The notes under the pieces are model-generated. The model made no database searches and was not told where the DNA came from. It saw only the letters and a program-made list of their open reading frames with translations. Shown in pieces: positions 23,776 to 36,930 of a DNA stretch of 64,000 bases. Positions within the stretch are counted from its first letter, which is position 1, and the number at the start of each line of letters is the position of its first letter. The position numbers and the translations under genes are program-made. This DNA is from Ptiloglossa arizonensis (Eukaryota > Arthropoda > Insecta > Hymenoptera > Colletidae). The stretch is from assembly GCF_051014685.1 (NCBI RefSeq), contig NW_027479027.1, positions 211,837-275,836 on the forward strand, given 5' to 3'.

Positions 23776-24580
23776 CGATTACAACGGTATGTGTATTTTT
23801 TTACTAGGCCATTCTGGTTAAGCGTTTGGAGCAGCAGAAGTGCGAAAAATGTTTTGCCTTCTCAACCATTTCTTGGCTTCAAACTCCCATATCTCGCGAA
23901 CGGATTGACCTAACCCAAAAATTCCTGTTGCATCTAAAAGTAGAAACTCGCCCGATTACAACGGAATGTTTATTTTTTCCCTAGGCCATTCTGGTTAAAC
24001 GTTTGGAGCAGCAGAATTGCGAAAAATTTTTTGCCTTCTCAACCATTTCTTGGCTTCAAACCATCATATCTCGCGAACGGATTGACCTAACCCAAAAATT
24101 CCTTTTGCATCTGAAAGTAGAAACTCGCCCGATTACAACGGTGTGTGTATTTTTTCCCTAGCCCATTCTGGTTAAGCGTTTGGAGCAGCAGAATTGCGAA
24201 AAATTTTTTGCCTTCTCAACCATTTCTTGGCTTCAAACTCCCATATCTCGCGAACGGATTGACAGCACCCAAAAATTCCTGTTGCATCTGAAAGTAGAAA
24301 CTCGCCCGATTACAACGGTATGTGTATTTTTTTCCTAGACCATTCTGGTTAAGCGTTTGGAGCAGCAGAAGTGCGAAAAATGTTTTGCCTTCTCAACCAT
24401 TTCTTGGCTTCAAACTCCCATATCTCGCGAACGGATTGACCTAACCCAAAAATTCCTGTTGCGTCTGAAAGTAGAAACTCGCCCGATTACAACGGTATGC
24501 GTATTTTTTCCCTAGGCCATTCTGGTTAAGCGATTGGAGCAGCAGAATTGCGAAAAATTTATTGTCTTTTCAACCATTTC
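23775..24580 (+). repeat. 5-monomer duplication, copy 2
   Basis: This is the partner of 22890-23695 at +885 bp, with CGGAATGTTT at 23962. It differs by GACAGCACCC near 24264, where copy 1 has GACAGAACCC near 23378. Its 3' end continues with the TTAGCTTCAAAG haplotype. Confidence 0.82.
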
Positions 24581-25140
24581 TTAGCTTCAAAGTCCCATAT
24601 CTCGCGAACGGATTGACCTAACCCAAAAATTCCTATTGTAACTGAAAGAAGAAACTCGCCCGATTACAACGGTATGCGTATTTTTTCCCTAGGCCATTCT
24701 GGTTAAGCGTTTGAGGCAGCAGAATTGCGAAAAATTTTTGCCTTCTCAACCATTTCTTGGCTTCAAACCACCATATCTCGCGTACGGATTGACCTAACCC
24801 AAAAACTCCTTTTGCATCTGAAAGTAGAAACTCGCCCGATTACAACGGTGTGTGTATTTTTTCCCTAGCCCATTCTGGTTAAGCGTTTGGAGCAGCAGAA
24901 TTGCGAAAAATTTTTTGCCTTCTCAACCATTTCTTGGCTTCAAACTCCCATATCTCGCGAACGGATTGACAGAACCCAAAAATTCCTGTTGCATCTGAAA
25001 GTAGAAACTCGCCCGATTACAACGTTATGTGTATTTTTTTCCTAGACCATTCTGGTTAAGCGTTTGGAGCAGCAGAAGTGCGAAAAATGTTTTGCCTTCT
25101 CAACCATTTCTTGGCTTCAAACTCCCATATCTCGCGAACG

Positions 25141-27440
25141 GATTGATCTAACCCAAAAATTCCTGTTGCGTCTGAAAGTAGAAACTCGCCCGATTACAAC
25201 GGTATGCGTATTTTTTCCCTAGGCCATTCTGGTTAAGCTTTTGGAGCAGCAGAAGTGCGAAAAATTTATTGTCTTGTCAACCATTTCTTAGCTTCAAAGT
25301 CCCATATCTCGCGAACGGATTGACCTAACCCAAAAATTCCTATTGCATTTGAAAGTAGAAACTCGCACGCTTACAACGGTATGTGTATTTTTTCCGTAGG
25401 CCATTCTGGTTAAACGTTTGGAGCAGCAGAATTGCGAAAAATTTTTTGCCTTCTCAACCATTTCTTGGCTTCAAACTCCCATATCTCGCGAACGGATTGA
25501 CCTAACCCAAAAATTCCTGTTGCATCTGAAAGTAGAAACTCGCCCGATTACAGCGGTATGTGTATTTTTTTACTAGGCCATTCTGGTTAAGCGTTTGGAG
25601 CAGCAGAAGTGCGAAAAATGTTTTGCCTTCTCAACCATTTCTTGGCTTCAAACTCCCATATCTCGCGAACGGATTGACCTAACCCAAAAATTCCTATTGC
25701 ATCTAAAAGTAGAAACTCGCCCGATTACAACGGAATGTGTATTTTTTCCCTAGGCCATTCTGGTTAAACGTTTGGAGCAGCAGAATTGCGAAAAATTTTT
25801 TGCCTTCTCAACCATTTCTTGGCTTCAAACCACCATATCTCGCGAACGGATTGACCTAACCCAAAAATTCCATTTGCATCTGAAAGTAGAAACTCGCCCG
25901 ATTACAGCGGTATGTGTATTTTTTTACTAGGCCATTCTGGTTAAGCGTTTGGAGCATCAGAAGTGCGAAAAATGTTTTGCCTTCTCAACCATTTCTTGGC
26001 TTCAAACTCCCATATCTCGCGAACGGATTGACCTAACCCAAAAATTCCTATTGCATCTAAAAGTAGAAACTCGCCCGATTACAACGGTGTGTGTATTTTT
26101 TCCCTAGCCCATTCTGGTTAAGCGTTTGGAGCAGCAGAATTGCGAAAAATTTTTTGCCTTCTCAACCATTTCTTGGCTTCAAACTCCCATATCTCGCGAA
26201 CGGATTGACAGAACCCAAAAATTCCTGTGGCATCTGAAAGTAGAAACTCGCACGATTACAACGGTATGTGTATTTTTTTCCTAGACCATTCTGGTTAAGC
26301 GTTTGGAGCAGCAGAAGTGCGAAAAATGTTTTGCCTTCTCAACCATTTCTTGGATTCAAACTCCCATATCTCGCGAACGGATTGACCTAACCCAAAAATT
26401 CCTGTTGCGTCTGAAAGTAGAAACTCGCCCGATTACAACGGTATGCGTATTTTTTCCCTAGGCCATTCTGGTTAAGCGATTGGAGCAGCAGAAGTGCGAA
26501 AAATTTATTGTCTTGTCAACCATTTCTTAGCTTCAAAGTCCCACATCTCGCGAACGGATTGACCTAACCCAAAAATTCCTATTGTAACTGAAAGAAGAAA
26601 CTCGCCCGATTACAACGGTATGCGTTTTTTTTTCCTTGGCCATTCTGGTTAAGCGTTTGAAGCAGCAGAATTGCGAAAAATTTTTGCCTTCTCAACCATT
26701 TCTTGGCTTCAAACCACCATATCTCGCGTACGGATTGACCTAACCCAAAAATTCCTATTGTATCTGAAAGTAGAAACTCACCCGATTACAACGGTATGTG
26801 TATTTTTTCCCTAGGCCATTCTGGTTAAGCGATTGGAGCAGCAGAAGTGCGAAAAATTTATTTTCTTGTCAACCATTTCTTAGCTTCAAAGTCCCATATC
26901 TCGCGAACGGATTGACCTAACCCAAAAATTCCTATTGCATCTGAAAGTAGAAACTCGCCCGATTACAACGGTATGTGTATTTTTTCCCTAGGCCATTCTG
27001 CTTAAGCGTTTGAAGCAGCAGAATTGCGAAAAATTTTTTGCCTTCTCAACCATTTCTTGGCTTCAAACTCCCATATCTCGCGAACGGATTGACCTAACCC
27101 AAAAATTCCTATTGCATCTGAAAGTAGAAACTCGCCCGATTACAACGGTATGCGTGGTTTTTCCCTAGACTATTCCGGTTAAGCGTTTGGAGCAGCAGAA
27201 GTGCGAAAAATGTTTTGCCTTCTCAACCATTTCTTGGCTTCAAACTCCCATATCTCGCGAACGGATTGACAGAACCCAAAAATTCCTGTTGCATCTGAAA
27301 GTAGAAACTCGCCCGATTACAACGGTATGTGTATTTTTTTCCTAGACCATTCTGGTTAAGCGTTTGGAGCAGCAGAAGTGCGAAAAATGTTTTGCCTTCT
27401 CAACCATTTCTTGGCTTCAAACTCCCATATCTCGCGAACG
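25141..27440 (+). repeat. HOR B unit 1, full 13-mer (2300 bp)
   Basis: This is a full-length unit beginning at GATTGATCTA. Compared with unit 2 at +2300 bp I found three differences: T at 25957 (GCATCAG versus GCAGCAG), C at 26544 (CCACATC versus CCATATC) and T at 26761 (TTGTATCTG versus TTGCATCTG). I compared by eye, so a few more may exist. Confidence 0.92.
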
Positions 27441-29740
27441 GATTGATCTAACCCAAAAATTCCTGTTGCGTCTGAAAGTAGAAACTCGCCCGATTACAAC
27501 GGTATGCGTATTTTTTCCCTAGGCCATTCTGGTTAAGCTTTTGGAGCAGCAGAAGTGCGAAAAATTTATTGTCTTGTCAACCATTTCTTAGCTTCAAAGT
27601 CCCATATCTCGCGAACGGATTGACCTAACCCAAAAATTCCTATTGCATTTGAAAGTAGAAACTCGCACGCTTACAACGGTATGTGTATTTTTTCCGTAGG
27701 CCATTCTGGTTAAACGTTTGGAGCAGCAGAATTGCGAAAAATTTTTTGCCTTCTCAACCATTTCTTGGCTTCAAACTCCCATATCTCGCGAACGGATTGA
27801 CCTAACCCAAAAATTCCTGTTGCATCTGAAAGTAGAAACTCGCCCGATTACAGCGGTATGTGTATTTTTTTACTAGGCCATTCTGGTTAAGCGTTTGGAG
27901 CAGCAGAAGTGCGAAAAATGTTTTGCCTTCTCAACCATTTCTTGGCTTCAAACTCCCATATCTCGCGAACGGATTGACCTAACCCAAAAATTCCTATTGC
28001 ATCTAAAAGTAGAAACTCGCCCGATTACAACGGAATGTGTATTTTTTCCCTAGGCCATTCTGGTTAAACGTTTGGAGCAGCAGAATTGCGAAAAATTTTT
28101 TGCCTTCTCAACCATTTCTTGGCTTCAAACCACCATATCTCGCGAACGGATTGACCTAACCCAAAAATTCCATTTGCATCTGAAAGTAGAAACTCGCCCG
28201 ATTACAGCGGTATGTGTATTTTTTTACTAGGCCATTCTGGTTAAGCGTTTGGAGCAGCAGAAGTGCGAAAAATGTTTTGCCTTCTCAACCATTTCTTGGC
28301 TTCAAACTCCCATATCTCGCGAACGGATTGACCTAACCCAAAAATTCCTATTGCATCTAAAAGTAGAAACTCGCCCGATTACAACGGTGTGTGTATTTTT
28401 TCCCTAGCCCATTCTGGTTAAGCGTTTGGAGCAGCAGAATTGCGAAAAATTTTTTGCCTTCTCAACCATTTCTTGGCTTCAAACTCCCATATCTCGCGAA
28501 CGGATTGACAGAACCCAAAAATTCCTGTGGCATCTGAAAGTAGAAACTCGCACGATTACAACGGTATGTGTATTTTTTTCCTAGACCATTCTGGTTAAGC
28601 GTTTGGAGCAGCAGAAGTGCGAAAAATGTTTTGCCTTCTCAACCATTTCTTGGATTCAAACTCCCATATCTCGCGAACGGATTGACCTAACCCAAAAATT
28701 CCTGTTGCGTCTGAAAGTAGAAACTCGCCCGATTACAACGGTATGCGTATTTTTTCCCTAGGCCATTCTGGTTAAGCGATTGGAGCAGCAGAAGTGCGAA
28801 AAATTTATTGTCTTGTCAACCATTTCTTAGCTTCAAAGTCCCATATCTCGCGAACGGATTGACCTAACCCAAAAATTCCTATTGTAACTGAAAGAAGAAA
28901 CTCGCCCGATTACAACGGTATGCGTTTTTTTTTCCTTGGCCATTCTGGTTAAGCGTTTGAAGCAGCAGAATTGCGAAAAATTTTTGCCTTCTCAACCATT
29001 TCTTGGCTTCAAACCACCATATCTCGCGTACGGATTGACCTAACCCAAAAATTCCTATTGCATCTGAAAGTAGAAACTCACCCGATTACAACGGTATGTG
29101 TATTTTTTCCCTAGGCCATTCTGGTTAAGCGATTGGAGCAGCAGAAGTGCGAAAAATTTATTTTCTTGTCAACCATTTCTTAGCTTCAAAGTCCCATATC
29201 TCGCGAACGGATTGACCTAACCCAAAAATTCCTATTGCATCTGAAAGTAGAAACTCGCCCGATTACAACGGTATGTGTATTTTTTCCCTAGGCCATTCTG
29301 CTTAAGCGTTTGAAGCAGCAGAATTGCGAAAAATTTTTTGCCTTCTCAACCATTTCTTGGCTTCAAACTCCCATATCTCGCGAACGGATTGACCTAACCC
29401 AAAAATTCCTATTGCATCTGAAAGTAGAAACTCGCCCGATTACAACGGTATGCGTGGTTTTTCCCTAGACTATTCCGGTTAAGCGTTTGGAGCAGCAGAA
29501 GTGCGAAAAATGTTTTGCCTTCTCAACCATTTCTTGGCTTCAAACTCCCATATCTCGCGAACGGATTGACAGAACCCAAAAATTCCTGTTGCATCTGAAA
29601 GTAGAAACTCGCCCGATTACAACGGTATGTGTATTTTTTTCCTAGACCATTCTGGTTAAGCGTTTGGAGCAGCAGAAGTGCGAAAAATGTTTTGCCTTCT
29701 CAACCATTTCTTGGCTTCAAACTCCCATATCTCGCGAACG
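27441..29740 (+). repeat. HOR B unit 2, full 13-mer (2300 bp)
   Basis: This unit has the same length and monomer order as unit 1. At the three sites that differ it matches the later units, so those changes are private to unit 1. It serves as the reference for the deletions described in units 3 to 5. Confidence 0.92.
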
Positions 29741-31509
29741 GATTGATCTAACCCAAAAATTCCTGTTGCGTCTGAAAGTAGAAACTCGCCCGATTACAAC
29801 GGTATGCGTATTTTTTCCCTAGGCCATTCTGGTTAAGCTTTTGGAGCAGCAGAAGTGCGAAAAATTTATTGTCTTGTCAACCATTTCTTAGCTTCAAAGT
29901 CCCATATCTCGCGAACGGATTGACCTAACCCAAAAATTCCTATTGCATTTGAAAGTAGAAACTCGCACGCTTACAACGGTATGTGTATTTTTTTACTAGG
30001 CCATTCTGGTTAAGCGTTTGGAGCAGCAGAAGTGCGAAAAATGTTTTGCCTTCTCAACCATTTCTTGGCTTCAAACTCCCATATCTCGCGAACGGATTGA
30101 CCTAACCCAAAAATTCCTATTGCATCTAAAAGTAGAAACTCGCCCGATTACAACGGTGTGTGTATTTTTTCCCTAGCCCATTCTGGTTAAGCGTTTGGAG
30201 CAGCAGAATTGCGAAAAATTTTTTGCCTTCTCAACCATTTCTTGGCTTCAAACTCCCATATCTCGCGAACGGATTGACAGAACCCAAAAATTCCTGTGGC
30301 ATCTGAAAGTAGAAACTCGCACGATTACAACGGTATGTGTATTTTTTTCCTAGACCATTCTGGTTAAGCGTTTGGAGCAGCAGAAGTGCGAAAAATGTTT
30401 TGCCTTCTCAACCATTTCTTGGATTCAAACTCCCATATCTCGCGAACGGATTGACCTAACCCAAAAATTCCTGTTGCGTCTGAAAGTAGAAACTCGCCCG
30501 ATTACAACGGTATGCGTATTTTTTCCCTAGGCCATTCTGGTTAAGCGATTGGAGCAGCAGAAGTGCGAAAAATTTATTGTCTTGTCAACCATTTCTTAGC
30601 TTCAAAGTCCCATATCTCGCGAACGGATTGACCTAACCCAAAAATTCCTATTGTAACTGAAAGAAGAAACTCGCCCGATTACAACGGTATGCGTTTTTTT
30701 TTCCTTGGCCATTCTGGTTAAGCGTTTGAAGCAGCAGAATTGCGAAAAATTTTTGCCTTCTCAACCATTTCTTGGCTTCAAACCACCATATCTCGCGTAC
30801 GGATTGACCTAACCCAAAAATTCCTATTGCATCTGAAAGTAGAAACTCACCCGATTACAACGGTATGTGTATTTTTTCCCTAGGCCATTCTGGTTAAGCG
30901 ATTGGAGCAGCAGAAGTGCGAAAAATTTATTTTCTTGTCAACCATTTCTTAGCTTCAAAGTCCCATATCTCGCGAACGGATTGACCTAACCCAAAAATTC
31001 CTATTGCATCTGAAAGTAGAAACTCGCCCGATTACAACGGTATGTGTATTTTTTCCCTAGGCCATTCTGCTTAAGCGTTTGAAGCAGCAGAATTGCGAAA
31101 AATTTTTTGCCTTCTCAACCATTTCTTGGCTTCAAACTCCCATATCTCGCGAACGGATTGACCTAACCCAAAAATTCCTATTGCATCTGAAAGTAGAAAC
31201 TCGCCCGATTACAACGGTATGCGTGGTTTTTCCCTAGACTATTCCGGTTAAGCGTTTGGAGCAGCAGAAGTGCGAAAAATGTTTTGCCTTCTCAACCATT
31301 TCTTGGCTTCAAACTCCCATATCTCGCGAACGGATTGACAGAACCCAAAAATTCCTGTTGCATCTGAAAGTAGAAACTCGCCCGATTACAACGGTATGTG
31401 TATTTTTTTCCTAGACCATTCTGGTTAAGCGTTTGGAGCAGCAGAAGTGCGAAAAATGTTTTGCCTTCTCAACCATTTCTTGGCTTCAAACTCCCATATC
31501 TCGCGAACG
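29741..31509 (+). repeat. HOR B unit 3, deleted to 10 monomers (1769 bp)
   Basis: Three monomers (531 bp) are missing. The CGCACGCTTAC monomer (29964) passes straight into TTTTTTTACTAGG (about 29989-30000); in unit 2 three more monomers, including the CCGTAGG, CGGAATGTG and CCATTTGCATC members, lie between these points. The junction falls between about 29978 and 29992 and keeps the 177-bp register. Confidence 0.9.
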
Positions 31510-32950
31510 GATTGATCTAACCCAAAAATTCCTGTTGCGTCTGAAAGTAGAAACTCGCCCGATTACAACGGTATGCGTATTTTTTCCCTAGGCCATTCTG
31601 GTTAAGCTTTTGGAGCAGCAGAAGTGCGAAAAATTTATTGTCTTGTCAACCATTTCTTAGCTTCAAAGTCCCATATCTCGCGAACGGATTGACCTAACCC
31701 AAAAATTCCTATTGCATTTGAAAGTAGAAACTCGCACGCTTACAACGGTATGTGTATTTTTTCCGTAGGCCATTCTGGTTAAACGTTTGGAGCAGCAGAA
31801 TTGCGAAAAATTTTTTGCCTTCTCAACCATTTCTTGGCTTCAAACTCCCATATCTCGCGAACGGATTGACCTAACCCAAAAATTCCTGTTGCATCTGAAA
31901 GTAGAAACTCGCCCGATTACAGCGGTATGTGTATTTTTTTACTAGGCCATTCTGGTTAAGCGTTTGGAGCAGCAGAAGTGCGAAAAATGTTTTGCCTTCT
32001 CAACCATTTCTTGGCTTCAAACTCCCATATCTCGCGAACGGATTGACCTAACCCAAAAATTCCTATTGCATCTAAAAGTAGAAACTCGCCCGATTACAAC
32101 GGTGTGTGTATTTTTTCCCTAGCCCATTCTGGTTAAGCGTTTGGAGCAGCAGAATTGCGAAAAATTTTTTGCCTTCTCAACCATTTCTTGGCTTCAAACT
32201 CCCATATCTCGCGAACGGATTGACAGAACCCAAAAATTCCTGTGGCATCTGAAAGTAGAAACTCGCACGATTACAACGGTATGTGTATTTTTTTCCTAGA
32301 CCATTCTGGTTAAGCGTTTGGAGCAGCAGAAGTGCGAAAAATGTTTTGCCTTCTCAACCATTTCTTGGATTCAAACTCCCATATCTCGCGAACGGATTGA
32401 CCTAACCCAAAAATTCCTGTTGCGTCTGAAAGTAGAAACTCGCCCGATTACAACGGTATGCGTATTTTTTCCCTAGGCCATTCTGGTTAAGCGATTGGAG
32501 CAGCAGAAGTGCGAAAAATTTATTGTCTTGTCAACCATTTCTTAGCTTCAAAGTCCCATATCTCGCGAACGGATTGACCTAACCCAAAAATTCCTATTGT
32601 AACTGAAAGAAGAAACTCGCCCGATTACAACGGTATGCGTTTTTTTTTCCTTGGCCATTCTGGTTAAGCGTTTGAAGCAGCAGAATTGCGAAAAATTTTT
32701 GCCTTCTCAACCATTTCTTGGCTTCAAACCACCATATCTCGCGTACGGATTGACCTAACCCAAAAATTCCTATTGCATCTGAAAGTAGAAACTCACCCGA
32801 TTACAACGGTATGTGTATTTTTTCCCTAGGCCATTCTGGTTAAGCGATTGGAGCAGCAGAAGTGCGAAAAATTTATTTTCTTGTCAACCATTTCTTAGCT
32901 TCAAAGTCCCATATCTCGCGAACGGATTGACCTAACCCAAAAATTCCTAT
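31510..32950 (+). repeat. HOR B unit 4, truncated by two deletions
   Basis: Two monomers (354 bp) are missing between about 31893 and 32102: the first TTTTTTTACTAGG monomer is followed directly by the GGTGTGTG / TAGCCC member, skipping CGGAATGTG and CCATTTGCATC. The unit then ends early at a second junction (about 32878-32956), where the TTATTTTCTTG monomer runs into CCTATTGCATTTG. That second step removes four monomers, including the GATTGATCTA one. Confidence 0.88.
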
Positions 32951-34870
32951 TGCATTTGAAAGTAGAAACTCGCACGCTTACAACGGTATGTGTATTTTTT
33001 CCGTAGGCCATTCTGGTTAAACGTTTGGAGCAGCAGAATTGCGAAAAATTTTTTGCCTTCTCAACCATTTCTTGGCTTCAAACTCCCATATCTCGCGAAC
33101 GGATTGACCTAACCCAAAAATTCCTGTTGCATCTGAAAGTAGAAACTCGCCCGATTACAGCGGTATGTGTATTTTTTTACTAGGCCATTCTGGTTAAGCG
33201 TTTGGAGCAGCAGAAGTGCGAAAAATGTTTTGCCTTCTCAACCATTTCTTGGCTTCAAACTCCCATATCTCGCGAACGGATTGACCTAACCCAAAAATTC
33301 CTATTGCATCTAAAAGTAGAAACTCGCCCGATTACAACGGAATGTGTATTTTTTCCCTAGGCCATTCTGGTTAAACGTTTGGAGCAGCAGAATTGCGAAA
33401 AATTTTTTGCCTTCTCAACCATTTCTTGGCTTCAAACCACCATATCTCGCGAACGGATTGACCTAACCCAAAAATTCCATTTGCATCTGAAAGTAGAAAC
33501 TCGCCCGATTACAGCGGTATGTGTATTTTTTTACTAGGCCATTCTGGTTAAGCGTTTGGAGCAGCAGAAGTGCGAAAAATGTTTTGCCTTCTCAACCATT
33601 TCTTGGCTTCAAACTCCCATATCTCGCGAACGGATTGACCTAACCCAAAAATTCCTATTGCATCTAAAAGTAGAAACTCGCCCGATTACAACGGTGTGTG
33701 TATTTTTTCCCTAGCCCATTCTGGTTAAGCGTTTGGAGCAGCAGAATTGCGAAAAATTTTTTGCCTTCTCAACCATTTCTTGGCTTCAAACTCCCATATC
33801 TCGCGAACGGATTGACAGAACCCAAAAATTCCTGTGGCATCTGAAAGTAGAAACTCGCACGATTACAACGGTATGTGTATTTTTTTCCTAGACCATTCTG
33901 GTTAAGCGTTTGGAGCAGCAGAAGTGCGAAAAATGTTTTGCCTTCTCAACCATTTCTTGGATTCAAACTCCCATATCTCGCGAACGGATTGACCTAACCC
34001 AAAAATTCCTGTTGCGTCTGAAAGTAGAAACTCGCCCGATTACAACGGTATGCGTATTTTTTCCCTAGGCCATTCTGGTTAAGCGATTGGAGCAGCAGAA
34101 GTGCGAAAAATTTATTGTCTTGTCAACCATTTCTTAGCTTCAAAGTCCCATATCTCGCGAACGGATTGACCTAACCCAAAAATTCCTACTGTAACTGAAA
34201 GAAGAAACTCGCCCGATTACAACGGTATGCGTTTTTTTTTCCTTGGCCATTCTGGTTAAGCGTTTGAAGCAGCAGAATTGCGAAAAATTTTTGCCTTCTC
34301 AACCATTTCTTGGCTTCAAACCACCATATCTCGCGTACGGATTGACCTAACCCAAAAATTCCTATTGCATCTGAAAGTAGAAACTCACCCGATTACAACG
34401 GTATGTGTATTTTTTCCCTAGGCCATTCTGGTTAAGCGATTGGAGCAGCAGAAGTGCGAAAAATTTATTTTCTTGTCAACCATTTCTTAGCTTCAAAGTC
34501 CCATATCTCGCGAACGGATTGACCTAACCCAAAAATTCCTATTGCATCTGAAAGTAGAAACTCGCCCGATTACAACGGTATGTGTATTTTTTCCCTAGGC
34601 CATTCTGCTTAAGCGTTTGAAGCAGCAGAAGTGCGAAAAATGTTTTGCCTTCTCAACCATTTCTTGGCTTCAAACTCCCATATCTCGCGAACGGATTGAC
34701 AGAACCCAAAAATTCCTGTTGCATCTGAAAGTAGAAACTCGCCCGATTACAACGGTATGTGTATTTTTTTCCTAGACCATTCTGGTTAAGCGTTTGGAGC
34801 AGCAGAATTGCGAAAAATGTTTTGCCTTCTCAACCATTTCTTGGCTTCAAACTCCCATATCTCGCGAACG
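32951..34870 (+). repeat. HOR B unit 5, one further monomer missing
   Basis: This unit starts inside the register at the CGCACGCTTAC monomer. Near 34621-34630 the CTGCTTAAGCGTTTGAAGC monomer joins directly to GTGCGAAAAATG, skipping the GTGGTTTTTCC / TATTCCGG monomer (177 bp). Units 4 and 5 together hold 19 monomers instead of 26, which equals the 2 + 4 + 1 missing. Confidence 0.88.
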
Positions 34871-36930
34871 GATTGATCTAACCCAAAAATTCCTGTTGCG
34901 TCTGAAAGTAGAAACTCGCCCGATTACAACGGTATGCGTATTTTTTCCCTAGGCCATTCTGGTTAAGCTTTTGGAGCAGCAGAAGTGCGAAAAATTTATT
35001 GTCTTGTCAACCATTTCTTAGCTTCAAAGTCCCATATCTCGCGAACGGATTGACCTAACCCAAAAATTCCTATTGCATTTGAAAGTAGAAACTCGCACGC
35101 TTACAACGGTATGTGTATTTTTCCCGTAGGCCATTCTGGTTAAACGTTTGGAGCAGCAGAATTGCGAAAAATTTTTTGCCTTCTCAACCATTTCTTGGCT
35201 TCAAACTCCCATATCTCGCGAACGGATTGACCTAACCCAAAAATTCCTGTTGCATCTGAAAGTAGAAACTCGCCCGATTACAGCGGTATGTGTATTTTTT
35301 TACTAGGCCATTCTGGTTAAGCGTTTGGAGCAGCAGAAGTGCGAAAAATGTTTTGCCTTCTCAACCATTTCTTGGCTTCAAACTCCCATATCTCGCGAAC
35401 GGATTGACCTAACCCAAAAATTCCTATTGCATCTAAAAGTAGAAACTCGCCCGATTACAACGGAATGTGTATTTTTTCCCTAGGCCATTCTGGTTAAACG
35501 TTTGGAGCAGCAGAATTGCGAAAAATTTTTTGCCTTCTCAACCATTTCTTGGCTTCAAACCACCATATCTCGCGAACGGATTGACCTAACCCAAAAATTC
35601 CATTTGCACCTGAAAGTAGAAACTCGCCCGATTACAGCGGTATGTGTATTTTTTTACTAGGCCATTCTGGTTAAGCGTTTGGAGCAGCAGAAGTGCGAAA
35701 AATGTTTTGCCTTCTCAACCATTTCTTGGCTTCAAACTCCCATATCTCGCGAACGGATTGACCTAACCCAAAAATTCCTATTGCATCTAAAAGTAGAAAC
35801 TCGCCCGATTACAACGGTGTGTGTATTTTTTCCCTAGCCTATTCTGGTTAAGCGTTTGGAGCAGCAGAATTGCGAAAAATTTTTTGCCTTCTCAACCATT
35901 TCTTGGCTTCAAACTCCCATATCTCGCGAACGGATTGACAGAACCCAAAAATTCCTGTGGCATCTGAAAGTAGAAACTCGCACGATTACAACGGTATGTG
36001 TATTTTTTTCCTAGACCATTCTGGTTAAGCGTTTGGAGCAGCAGAAGTGCGAAAAATGTTTTGCCTTCTCAACCATTTCTTGGATTCAAACTCCCATATC
36101 TCGCGAACGGATTGACCTAACCCAAAAATTCCTGTTGCGTCTGAAAGTAGAAACTCGCCCGATTACAACGGTATGCGTATTTTTTCCCTAGGCCATTCTG
36201 GTTAAGCGATTGGAGCAGCAGAAGTGCGAAAAATTTATTGTCTTGTCAACCATTTCTTAGCTTCAAAGTCCCATATCTCGCGAACGGATTGACCTAACCC
36301 AAAAATTCCTATTGTAACTGAAAGAAGAAACTCGCCCGATTACAACGGTATGCGTTTTTTTTTCCTTGGCCATTCTGGTTAAGCGTTTGAAGCAGCAGAA
36401 TTGCGAAAAATTTTTGCCTTCTCAACCATTTCTTGGCTTCAAACCACCATATCTCGCGTACGGATTGACCTAACCCAAAAATTCCTATTGCATCTGAAAG
36501 TAGAAACTCACCCGATTACAACGGTATGTGTATTTTTTCCCTAGGCCATTCTGGTTAAGCGATTGGAGCAGCAGAAGTGCGAAAAATTTATTTTCTTGTC
36601 AACCATTTCTTAGCTTCAAAGTCCCATATCTCGCGAACGGATTGACCTAACCCAAAAATTCCTATTGCATCTGAAAGTAGAAACTCGCCCGATTACAACG
36701 GTATGTGTATTTTTTCCCTAGGCCATTCTGCTTAAGCGTTTGAAGCAGCAGAATTGCGAAAAATTTTTTGCCTTCTCAACCATTTCTTGGCTTCAAACTC
36801 CCATATCTCGCGAACGGATTGAGCTAACCCAAAAATTCCTATTGCATCTGAAAGTAGAAACTCGCCCGATTACAACGGTATGCGTGGTTTTTCCCTAGAC
36901 TATTCCGGTTAAGCGTTTGGAGCAGCAGAA
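34871..36930 (+). repeat. HOR B unit 6, last copy, right end of HOR B
   Basis: This unit runs in full register from GATTGATCTA to TATTCCGG at 36901. The sequence then departs from HOR B: after GCAGCAG it reads AAGTGCGAAAAATTTATTG where earlier units read AAGTGCGAAAAATGTTTTG. Small private changes include TTTCCCGTAGG near 35121 and GAGCTAACCC near 36821. Confidence 0.88.

Larger units (their letters stand above)
24925..36930 (+). repeat. Higher-order repeat B: 13-monomer unit, about six copies
   Basis: Two independent anchors define the unit. CCTGTGG occurs at 26224, 28524, 30293, 32239, 33831 and 35954, with spacings of 13, 10, 11, 9 and 12 monomers, each minus 1 bp. GATTGATCTA occurs at 25141, 27441, 29741, 31510 and 34871. 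The constant 1-bp deficit reflects one A5T5 176-bp monomer per unit. Other unit members are TTTTTTTACTAGG, CCATTTGCATCTG, CGCACGCTTAC, a T9 run in TTTTTTTTTCCTTGG, TTATTTTCTTG, CTGCTTAAGCG and GTGGTTTTTCC with TATTCCGG. An AAGCTT site occurs once in each unit that keeps the GATTGATCTA monomer (25235, 27535, 29835, 31604, 34965). Confidence 0.93.

Noticed and set aside
25235..25240. AAGCTT as a functional element of HOR B
   Set aside because: It comes from a single GCGTTT-to-GCTTTT type change in one monomer of the unit and is useful only as a marker. Similar AAGCTT sites near 11273 and 16224 are isolated.
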